Positions 54,484-62,210 of a stretch of 64,000 nucleotides of DNA are shown in pieces. The stretch lies in the NCBI RefSeq assembly GCF_017357405.1, contig NZ_CP071598.1:372001-436000 (forward strand). The letters are read 5' to 3'. The position numbers were made by a program, and so were the translations under genes. This DNA is from Halomontanus rarus. GTDB lineage: Archaea > Halobacteriota > Halobacteria > Halobacteriales > Natrialbaceae. The stretch's first letter is position 1; each line of letters starts with the position of its first letter. The notes beneath the pieces were generated by a model that saw nothing but the letters and a program-made list of their open reading frames with translations, was not told the DNA's origin and did not search any database.

Positions 54484-55257
54484 GTGGCAATCAAGGGCCT
54501 CTCCGTCTACCTGAACTCGACGTACGACGACGGATCGCGGACCGAACAGGTCGAACGCGCCGCGGAGACCGGCGCAGCGGCGATCGAGTACCGGCCGTGG
54601 CACGACGAAGGACTCGACGACATCGTCGCCGCCTGTGACGAGCACGCACTGGAACTGGCGTATCTCTCGGGTAGCCGCGTCCCGCTCACCGATCCGGCAC
54701 GAACCGAGGAGGCCATCGAGGAAGGGGTCCGCTCGGTCGAGCGCGCCCGAGAGGTCGGCTGTCCGACAATCAACCTCTCGCCCGGGCCGACCCAGGACGG
54801 CCTCGACCGCGAAACCCAACTCGAGAACACGATCGAGGTGCTCGAAGCGGTCGCGCCGGCGGCCGAGGAGGCGGACGTCACGCTCGTTATGGAGCCGTTA
54901 AACAACGCGGTCGACCACCCGGAGGCCTTCCTCAGCTCGTCGTACGAAGGATACGAAATCGTGGACGCGGTCGACAGTCCTAATGTGAAGATACTCTTCG
55001 ATATCTATCACCAACAGATCACCGAAGGGAACGTCATCCAGAACATCACCGACCACATCGACGCAATCGGTCATTTCCACGTCGCCGACGTTCCCGGCCG
55101 GCACGAACCGGGAACAGGGGAACTCAACTACGAGAACATCTTCGCGGCGATTCGGGAAACCGACTACGAGGGGTACGTCGGCTGCGAGTTCTTCCCGACG
55201 GACGATCCGAACGAGTGCGTGCGTCAGGTCGGGTCGCTCCTCCGGTCGACCGAGTGA
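54484..55257 (+). CDS. Hydroxypyruvate isomerase-like TIM barrel
   Basis: A 257-residue xylose-isomerase-like barrel close to the hydroxypyruvate isomerase/sugar isomerase group. VTLVMEPLNNAVDHP carries the first catalytic Glu, VKILFDIYHQQITEGN an Asp-x-His pair, IGHFHVADVPGRHEPGTGE the His and Arg, and the final YVGCEFFPTD the second Glu. These enzymes interconvert ketoses and aldoses or 2-keto acids, and some epimerise tagatose-like sugars. The GTG at 54484 (MAIKGLSVYL) is favoured by the purine-rich GGAGGGGG upstream; GTG at 54475 is alternative. It is the third barrel of this superfamily in the island. Confidence 0.88.
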   Translation: MAIKGLSVYLNSTYDDGSRTEQVERAAETGAAAIEYRPWHDEGLDDIVAACDEHALELAYLSGSRVPLTDPARTEEAIEEGVRSVERAREVGCPTINLSPGPTQDGLDRETQLENTIEVLEAVAPAAEEADVTLVMEPLNNAVDHPEAFLSSSYEGYEIVDAVDSPNVKILFDIYHQQITEGNVIQNITDHIDAIGHFHVADVPGRHEPGTGELNYENIFAAIRETDYEGYVGCEFFPTDDPNECVRQVGSLLRSTE

Positions 55258-55365
55258 CGGGACTCGTCTCTCCGTCTCGATACCCGAGAGACAAACGATT
55301 ATACTGGTTCGTGTTTTTGGATAACGTATGCCAAACGAACCGGTCGTCGTGCCAGGTGTATCGAG

Positions 55366-55542
55366 ATGGTACTGGTAGAGAAACTCCTCCAGCTCTTCGG
55401 TCGAGGGTCGGACGACGAGGAGAAACCGTATCGGTGTATCCAGTGTGGGGAGGGTTACGATCGACTGCACCGCGAGTGTGAGATGTGCGGGTCGACGTTC
55501 GTCGCGGCGGTCGAAGCGCAAGAACCCGACGAGCCTAACTGA
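55366..55542 (+). CDS. 58-residue zinc-ribbon protein
   Basis: A short gene encoding an acidic protein with two CxxC motifs: YRCIQCGEGY and CEMCGSTF. This is a typical haloarchaeal zinc ribbon. The ATG is at 55366, after a leucine-rich start (MVLVEKLLQLFG). Zinc-ribbon microproteins in haloarchaea influence regulation and stress responses. It lies between the isomerase and GH2 genes, on the same strand, and might be a small regulator of the island. Confidence 0.75.
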   Translation: MVLVEKLLQLFGRGSDDEEKPYRCIQCGEGYDRLHRECEMCGSTFVAAVEAQEPDEPN

Positions 55543-55577
55543 ACGGGCGACGCCGTCCGCTCTCCGCTCCGTGCGTC

Positions 55578-55594
55578 GTGATACTTATTATCAC
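55578..55594. promoter_or_regulatory. GTGATA-cttat-TATCAC palindrome at the GH2 promoter
   Basis: A perfect 6-base-arm inverted repeat with a 5-base centre overlaps the TATA-like sequence, 20-36 bases before the GH2 ATG. The related string GTCGTGATAC occurs before the first dehydratase gene (near 35537-35552), so it may be a shared operator. Confidence 0.5.
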
Positions 55595-55613
55595 CCCCGA
55601 AGATGGCATACTC

Positions 55614-57338
55614 ATGCACCGGACGTTCGAGACCTCGACGACCAGACGACAGCACTCGCTGGACGGCCTGTGGGAATTCGTCCTCGACCCGGCGGACGAC
55701 GGCCTCGATGCGGGCTATCACGGCGACTTTCCGGACGACGCGGATCGGATCGACGTTCCCGCGCCGTGGAACGTCGCCGGCGACGCCGCCGAAGCCGAGT
55801 ACGAGAGCCCCGCGTGGTACCGCCGGACGTTCGACCTCCCCGAGGAAACGACCGGCGTGCTCACGTTCCACGGCGTCTGCCACGACGCCACCGTCTGGCT
55901 CGACGGCGAGCGGGTCGCGTCACACTACGGCGGCCACACCCCCATCTCCGTCGTCGACGATTTCGAGGCGGGGACGCACGAACTGGTCGTCCGCGCCGAC
56001 AACACGCGCGACGAGCGATCGATTCCTCGACCCGGAACGGACTGGTTCCCCTACGGCGGGATCACGCGAGAGGTCGTCCTCGAGGTAGTCCCCGACATCT
56101 TCGTCGAGGACTTGCGAGTCGAGTACGAGCTCGACGACGATAGCGATCGGGCGGCTATGACCGCAACCGTCACCGTCCGCAACGAGGGCGAGACGGCCGA
56201 TCGATCGGTGAGCGTCGAATTGGTCGACGAAGCGCTCGAAGGCGAGGCCGAGGCCGACACCGAGACAGAAATCAACCCCGGGACGACCCAGATCGAACTG
56301 GATCTCGAGGCCGACGTCGAGCGCTGGTCGCCCCACGACGAGGATCCGCAGCTGTACACCGTCGTCGCCACCGTCGGAAGCGGCGACCGCGCGGACGAGC
56401 TCCGGGAGCGGATCGGCTTCCGAACGGTCGCGGTGACCGAGACGGATATCCTGGTCAACGGCGATCCGGTCGAACTTCTGGGCGTCAACCGCCACGAGGA
56501 TCACCCCGAGTGGGGTCACACCCAGCCGCTTCGCCTCCAGCGACTCGACCTCGACGTGATCGAAGACGCGGGAATGAACACCGTTCGGACCTCACACTAC
56601 CCGAACCACCCGCGATTTCTCGACTGCTGTGACGAGCGCGGAATCCTCGTCTTAGAGGAGATTCCCTACTGGCAGTTCGACGCCGACCGCTTCGCTCGCG
56701 AGGGCGTCCTCGAGCGCGGCGAGACGACGCTCCGTGAGATGATCGGCCGCGACCGCCACCACCCCTCGGTCCTCGCCTGGAGCCTCACCAACGAGTGCGC
56801 CAACGAGGAGGAAGGCGTCCGCGAGGCGACCGAGAAACTCGCCGACGTCGCCCGCGGGTTGGACGACCGGCCGCTCACGCTGGCCTCGAACAACTATCAT
56901 CCCGACGGCGACGGCGAGGACCTGTGTCTCGAGCACGTCGATTTCGTCTGTATGAACGCCTATCCGGGCTGGTACCAGGAGGGCGACTACGCCGACGTAA
57001 TCGAGGGCGTTCGGGAGGACTTCCCCGAGATGCCGATCGTCGCCTCGGAGTTCGGTGCCGGTGCCGTCTTCGGCGAGCGCACCCGCGAGAACCAGAAGTG
57101 GAGCGAAGGATATCAGGCCGACTTCGTCGAGGACGCCGTCGAAACCTTTCGCGAGACGGAGTGTGTCGCGGGCTTTACGATCTGGCAGTACTGCGACACG
57201 CGGACCGATCCGCGAAACTGGGCCACGCGACCGAAGACGAAGAACAACAAGGGGATCGTCGACGAGTACCGCCGGCCCAAGGAAGCGTACAACCGAGTTC
57301 GCGACCTGCTCGGGGCGGACGGGGACGGCGATCGATAA
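55614..57338 (+). CDS. GH2 glycoside hydrolase, probable beta-glucuronidase
   Basis: A 574-residue glycoside hydrolase family 2 enzyme with sugar-binding jelly roll (about 1-165), immunoglobulin-like domain (about 165-275) and catalytic TIM barrel (about 276-565). The acid/base is Glu394 in SLTNE and the nucleophile Glu479 in ASEFGA. The tail KTKNNKGIVDEYRRPK contains Asn544-x-Lys546, the NxK signature by which beta-glucuronidases bind the uronate carboxylate. This favours beta-glucuronidase over beta-galactosidase. No signal peptide is present, so it cleaves imported oligosaccharides. The ATG at 55614 is chosen, as the extension to 55578 crosses the promoter palindrome. Confidence 0.9.
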   Translation: MHRTFETSTTRRQHSLDGLWEFVLDPADDGLDAGYHGDFPDDADRIDVPAPWNVAGDAAEAEYESPAWYRRTFDLPEETTGVLTFHGVCHDATVWLDGERVASHYGGHTPISVVDDFEAGTHELVVRADNTRDERSIPRPGTDWFPYGGITREVVLEVVPDIFVEDLRVEYELDDDSDRAAMTATVTVRNEGETADRSVSVELVDEALEGEAEADTETEINPGTTQIELDLEADVERWSPHDEDPQLYTVVATVGSGDRADELRERIGFRTVAVTETDILVNGDPVELLGVNRHEDHPEWGHTQPLRLQRLDLDVIEDAGMNTVRTSHYPNHPRFLDCCDERGILVLEEIPYWQFDADRFAREGVLERGETTLREMIGRDRHHPSVLAWSLTNECANEEEGVREATEKLADVARGLDDRPLTLASNNYHPDGDGEDLCLEHVDFVCMNAYPGWYQEGDYADVIEGVREDFPEMPIVASEFGAGAVFGERTRENQKWSEGYQADFVEDAVETFRETECVAGFTIWQYCDTRTDPRNWATRPKTKNNKGIVDEYRRPKEAYNRVRDLLGADGDGDR

Positions 57339-57437
57339 CGGTCGATACCGTTCCAATTCGCGGTCGGGTTGAGGGTTCTCCTCGAGTTCCGGTGACGACC
57401 TCCGAGGACTTTTAGAGAATCGATCGGTTGGATACGG

Positions 57438-57730
57438 TTGAACGTTCCCGTAACCGGTACCGATGGACGCTGTGGAACTGCAATCATCGATTACCTGCAC
57501 GATCGCGAGGAGTACGAACGGAACGTCGCCCGAATGAAGGGGATGTGGCAGTCTCGACGGAACTTCGCGCACCCGATCGACTGCTGTCTCGAGGACGAGA
57601 CCGTCGAGTCGATGTGTTCAACAGCGTCAGCGACAACGATCGGCGCTGGTATTCCTTCGAGCACGCCCGATCGGTGCTCGGATACGCGCCGCGGGACAAC
57701 GGCGAGGAGTGGGGCGAACCGCCGACGTGA
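57438..57730 (+). pseudogene. Broken NAD-dependent dehydrogenase, uronate dehydrogenase-like
   Basis: The 5' part reads NVPVTGTDGRCGTAIIDYL, the start of an extended short-chain dehydrogenase Rossmann fold. The first codon is TTG and the usual GxxGxxG is preserved except for a substituted residue. After a short stretch the frame breaks. The second part, in another frame, reads DVFNSVSDNDRRWYSFEHAR and then LGYAPRDNGEEW. This is the C-terminal pattern of uronate dehydrogenase/azf-type haloarchaeal epimerase-family proteins. The middle (most of the enzyme) is deleted. The pseudogene sits between the GH2 gene and the second dehydratase, where a uronate-oxidising enzyme would be expected. Confidence 0.7.
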
Positions 57731-57893
57731 GCCGGATTGTCCCCTCGGCGCAAGGTTCCGAAGGCGGATTATTGCTCGAAGCAGCTGTCTCTTTAGAACA
57801 GGATAGTAAACAGCTACAGAGCAATGGGATCAACTGGTTCCACCCTGTCAGGCGCGATTATCGAGACAATCGCCGACTCTCGATTCCGCCGTG

Positions 57894-59042
57894 TTATGCA
57901 GAAATTCGATATTCTTCGAGTCGGTCTTCGTCGACGGTGATCCCTAAGCCGGGTTCCTGTGGGACCGACAGCTCCCCGTCGGCGATATCGAACGGCGTCT
58001 CGAGGATCTCCTGTCGAAGCGGGTTCTCGCTGCGGTCGAATTCGAACAGGACCGGTTCGGGTGCCATATCGGGAGCGTGGGGATACGAGGGTACGCTCGC
58101 GGCGAACTGAAGCGCTGCTGCGGTTCCGACGCCGCTATTCCAGACGTGCGGTCGGACCAGTACGTTCTCCGTGACGGCCAGTTTCGCGAGGAACCGGGCT
58201 TCCGCGAACCCTCCGCACTGGCCGAGGTTGGGTTGGATGATATCGACCAGTCGCTCGTCGACGAGTTTCTTGAACTCGAACCGGCCGAAGTGGGATTCGC
58301 CGGCAGCGAGCGGAACGTCCACGTGCTGCTTGATCTCGCGGTATCCGGACGTATTCTCCGGCGGGACGGGTTCTTCGACCCACGTGAGATCGAATTCGCG
58401 GATGGCCTTTATCGACTCGATCGCCTGCCGCGGCGTGTAGTTGCCGTTGTAGTCGACCATCAGGTGAGCGTCGTCGCCGAGAATCTCTCTGGCGACGGAG
58501 ACCCGATGATAGTCGTCCTCGAGGTCCCGCCCGATCTTTATCTTCGCTGCAGTGAAACCGTCGTCCTTCGCCGCCTCCATCGGTTCAGCGGGATCCTGTT
58601 CCCACTCCGTAATGTACATCGTCGAGGCGTAGGGAACGACGTGGTCCGTAGTAGCTCCCGAGAGCAGCGTGTGGATGGGGTCACCGACTCGTTTCCCCCG
58701 AATATCCCACATCGCCGTCTCGACGCCCGTCAACGCACACTGTGTGAACGCCTGTCGCCCGACGTGATAGCCGCCGATTTCGCCCGCGTAGACCCGTTCT
58801 GCGAGCGACTCGGCTGCACTCGGTTCGAGACCGACGACGGCGTCCGCGAAGACGTCCTCGACGAGCGCGGCGACCGCGCGCGGAGAGGCGAACGCTTCAC
58901 CCCATCCGACCGTCCCGTCGTCGGTTTCGAGTCGGACCAGTGTCGTCGATCTCGAACCGGTCATTCCCCGTGTCCCCCCGAAAGATTGGCCGTCCTGCAG
59001 TGCGTGAGTGAGCGGTATCGCTTCGACTGACCTAATAGCCAT
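57894..59042 (-). CDS. Acid-sugar dehydratase, mandelate racemase/enolase superfamily (copy 2)
   Basis: A 382-residue enzyme collinear with the 34373-35518 copy over its full length. It retains Lys167-x-Lys169, the D-x-N-G metal strand (VDYNGNYT), both metal Glu residues (VEEPV, AAGES) and the RPHVWNSG histidine. Differences concentrate in surface positions and in loops such as the SGATTDHVVPYAST region. The two paralogues may act on epimeric aldonic or aldaric acids, or one may be redundant. The start is the ATG at 59042. It diverges from the PL26-like gene and is downstream of the broken dehydrogenase in coordinates. Confidence 0.88.
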   Translation of the reverse strand: MAIRSVEAIPLTHALQDGQSFGGTRGMTGSRSTTLVRLETDDGTVGWGEAFASPRAVAALVEDVFADAVVGLEPSAAESLAERVYAGEIGGYHVGRQAFTQCALTGVETAMWDIRGKRVGDPIHTLLSGATTDHVVPYASTMYITEWEQDPAEPMEAAKDDGFTAAKIKIGRDLEDDYHRVSVAREILGDDAHLMVDYNGNYTPRQAIESIKAIREFDLTWVEEPVPPENTSGYREIKQHVDVPLAAGESHFGRFEFKKLVDERLVDIIQPNLGQCGGFAEARFLAKLAVTENVLVRPHVWNSGVGTAAALQFAASVPSYPHAPDMAPEPVLFEFDRSENPLRQEILETPFDIADGELSVPQEPGLGITVDEDRLEEYRISA

Positions 59043-59324
59043 ACGGTACCCATTCCAAAGTGCTCGTACTTAGATGTGGTTTCTTGCGCCCGAAACCGTT
59101 TGCAGTCGGACCGAACGCGGAAAGACCGCCGCTCTCGTCGCTCCGCCACACCAGACAGTGTACAACGAAAAATCAGGAGCCGTATCCGACAACCAGTCTC
59201 GAGTACGCGAACGTCCGATCGCCCGCAGTGTCGGCACCCTTCCGGAAGCAACCCTCACCCACAGTGTCAGCACTCTCTCCACAGTGACGGAAGTATTAAC
59301 TCGATCGGTAGGCTACGAGCGCTC

Positions 59325-61958
59325 ATGTCCGATTCTGCGGCACTGCGGTGGCTCGAGGACGGTCCAGCGACATCGACCGGCGTGACGTGGGGAGTACCCT
59401 GGGAAGCGGGCGCGCTGTCGAGAGAAGACGTGCTCGAGGTACGCGACGGGACCGGCGACGTCGTCCCGGTCCAGAGTTGGCCGACGGCGTACTGGCCGGA
59501 CGGGAGCGTCAAGTGGACCGGTCACGCGGCGAGTTTCGACGCCGACTCGACCGACGAACTCGAGATCGCGAGAAGAGGAGGGAACGACGGGTCGAAATCG
59601 GACGACGGGAGACCGATCAACGAGCGACCGAGCGACACGCTGGTGGCGGAGGAGACGGACGAGTACGTCGAGGTCGATACCGGCCGGTTAGTCTGTCGCG
59701 TCAACCGACGCGGATCGCCCGTGATTCAGGAGCTCTCGAGAGACGGGAACACGGTCTGTACGGGCGGGTCACTCGTGTGCATCCGCGAGTCCCGCCGCGA
59801 GGATTCGGGGCGTCGCATCTACGAGGAGGAGCGGTTCGAGGGCCGCGTCGACGACGTAACCGTCGAACGCGAGGGGGCGATCCACGCCGTCGTAAAAGTC
59901 GAAGGAACCCACGTGAGAGTCGGCGAACACGACGGTGATCGGACGTGGCTCCCGTTTACGGTGTACCTCTACTTCCACGACGGATCGGACGCTATTCGGG
60001 CGACGCACACCTTCGTTTTCGACGGCGAGCCCGAACGCGATTTCGTCAAGGGGTTGGGGTTCTCGTTCGCAGTGCCGATGTCCGGCCCAGAGTACAACCG
60101 ACACGTCCGGTTCTCGGGTGACGACGGCGCGTTCCGCGAGCCCGCACGATTGTTGCCCCCAAAATACATCGACACCGATCCCGACCTGTACGAGCGACAC
60201 GTCGCAGGGGAGCCGTTGGATCCCCGTACGGACGGCGACGACGACTGGCCGGAACTGATCGAAGACATGACCCCCTGGGACGACTTCAAGCTCGTCCAGA
60301 ACTCGCCCGACCACTACGTGATCGAGAAGCGCGCGGGGGAAGAGTACTGCTGGATAGACGCCGCACACGGGGAGCGATCGTCGGGGCTGGCGTTCGCCGG
60401 CGACGGCGAAGGGGGCGTGGCCGTTGGAGTGAAGGACTTCTGGGAGAAGTATCCGTCTTCGCTCGAGGTGACCGGCTTGACGGAAGACGAAGCGGCGGTT
60501 CGAGCGTGGTTCTGGTCGCCCGACGGCGAGCCGATGGACCTGCGACAGTACGACGAGCCGGGGCGGAACACAAACGGGGCGGCGTACGGCGGTCTCGACG
60601 AGGAGCGGAGCACGCCGTACGGGATCGCGAACACCAGCGAACTGACGCTCTTTTGTTTCGACGGCGTTCCCGACGGCAGGACGCTACGGAACTGTGCGGA
60701 CGAAGCTCGGTCCCCGTCGTTGTTGGTCTGTGAACCCGAGCACTACCACGACGCGAACGCGTTCGGGAACTGGAGCCTCGAGAACCGGGAGACGCCGGAG
60801 CGAGCCTGGATCGAGGAGCAACTCGACGGTGCGATCGAATTCTATCGAGACGAGATCGAACGGCGTCGGTGGTACGGGTTCTGGGACTACGGGGACATCA
60901 TGCATTCGTACGACCCCGTCCGCCACCAGTGGCGCTACGACGTGGGCGGGTACGCCTGGCAGAACACCGAACAGGTTCCGACGATGTGGTTCTGGTACGC
61001 GTTCCTCCGCTCGGGTCGGGCGGACTGCTTCCGCATGGCCGAGGCCCAGACCCGTCACACGAGCGAAGTCGACGTCTATCACGAGGGGCCGTACGCGGGC
61101 CTGGGAACCCGGCACAACGTCCTCCACTGGGGCGGCGGCTGCAAGGAGGCCCGGATCAGCATGGCCGGCCACCACCGCTTTTACTACTACCTGACCGGCG
61201 GCGACGAGCGCCTCGGCGACGTCTTTCGGGAGGTCCGCGACGCCGATTTCGCGACCCTCGAGTTGGACCCGATGCGAAATCACATCGAGGACGACGAGCA
61301 CCCCACGCACGCCCGGATCGCGCCGGAGTGGCTCTCGTTTTCCGCGAACTGGATGACGGAGTGGGAACGGTTCGAGTCCGAGGAGTACCGTGAGAAGATA
61401 CTGACCGGTATCGAGTGCATCAAAGACATGCCGCTGCGGATGTTCTCCGGATCGACGTTCGGATACGATCCGGAGACCGGCGAACTCTATCACATCGGCG
61501 ACGCCAACTACGGCTACACCTTCCTCCACTGCATGGGCGGCCCCCAGCTCTGGCCGGAACTCGCCGCGTTGATCGACGACGACGAGTGGGAAGAGATGCT
61601 CGCCGAGACCGGTCTCCTGTACGTCGACGTGGACGAACGGACCGACCGGCTCCCGGACGAGGTGGCGAGCAAGCTGGACAAGTTGACGATGTACGCGGCC
61701 AACATGGGCGGGTTCGCCGCCGACCGGCGGGACGACGACCGACTCGCCGAGCTGACGTGGGAGCTGTTGCTGGACGAGGACCGGAGGCGCGTCCACCTGC
61801 CGATGGAGACGAGAACGGTCGAGGGCGAGTATCTCCACCCCGTGGAGGAACTCCCCGCCGTCAAAACGAACATCATGTCGATCTGGTCTCTGAACGTCAT
61901 CGCGTGCCTCGAGTACGTCGGCGATCGGATGCCGGAACACCGATCGGGCGACGAATAG
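59325..61958 (+). CDS. PcRGLX/PL26-like exo-rhamnogalacturonan lyase homologue
   Basis: An 877-residue protein. The N-terminal RIFT-barrel-like region begins WLEDGPATSTGVTWGVPW and includes WPTAYWPDGSVKWTGHA (52-68), the hallmark of the PcRGLX/YetA-like family. A beta-sandwich (about 130-390) follows, then an (alpha/alpha) toroid with YDPVRHQWRYDVGGYAWQN, FWYAFLRSGRADCF and HVGE-like helices. The characterised fungal relative is an exo-lyase (PL26) that releases unsaturated galacturonate-rhamnose from rhamnogalacturonan. The substrate here is inferred. No signal peptide is seen. The ATG at 59325 is preferred, as the frame continues to 59076 with Arg/Ser-rich shadow composition. Confidence 0.85.
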   Translation: MSDSAALRWLEDGPATSTGVTWGVPWEAGALSREDVLEVRDGTGDVVPVQSWPTAYWPDGSVKWTGHAASFDADSTDELEIARRGGNDGSKSDDGRPINERPSDTLVAEETDEYVEVDTGRLVCRVNRRGSPVIQELSRDGNTVCTGGSLVCIRESRREDSGRRIYEEERFEGRVDDVTVEREGAIHAVVKVEGTHVRVGEHDGDRTWLPFTVYLYFHDGSDAIRATHTFVFDGEPERDFVKGLGFSFAVPMSGPEYNRHVRFSGDDGAFREPARLLPPKYIDTDPDLYERHVAGEPLDPRTDGDDDWPELIEDMTPWDDFKLVQNSPDHYVIEKRAGEEYCWIDAAHGERSSGLAFAGDGEGGVAVGVKDFWEKYPSSLEVTGLTEDEAAVRAWFWSPDGEPMDLRQYDEPGRNTNGAAYGGLDEERSTPYGIANTSELTLFCFDGVPDGRTLRNCADEARSPSLLVCEPEHYHDANAFGNWSLENRETPERAWIEEQLDGAIEFYRDEIERRRWYGFWDYGDIMHSYDPVRHQWRYDVGGYAWQNTEQVPTMWFWYAFLRSGRADCFRMAEAQTRHTSEVDVYHEGPYAGLGTRHNVLHWGGGCKEARISMAGHHRFYYYLTGGDERLGDVFREVRDADFATLELDPMRNHIEDDEHPTHARIAPEWLSFSANWMTEWERFESEEYREKILTGIECIKDMPLRMFSGSTFGYDPETGELYHIGDANYGYTFLHCMGGPQLWPELAALIDDDEWEEMLAETGLLYVDVDERTDRLPDEVASKLDKLTMYAANMGGFAADRRDDDRLAELTWELLLDEDRRRVHLPMETRTVEGEYLHPVEELPAVKTNIMSIWSLNVIACLEYVGDRMPEHRSGDE

Positions 61959-62210
61959 CCGCCTTCGAATCTCGATTCCTTCGTCGTTCCCCCCGCGTGT
62001 GACGGGTCCGCATTCCGTGTGTTCGTCTCGCCTGCAGCGGGTCCGCACTTCGTGTAGGCGCACACGTCGACGGCCACCGAGCGCTCTCCGTGCCGACGTG
62101 ACTGATTCACGAGGACGGGCCGTTCCCGCCTCGAGACCGGTATCGTCGTGGACTCGGTACCAGTAACATCCGAACGACTAACTACTCTCGACTGCAACCC
62201 GGGATCGAGA

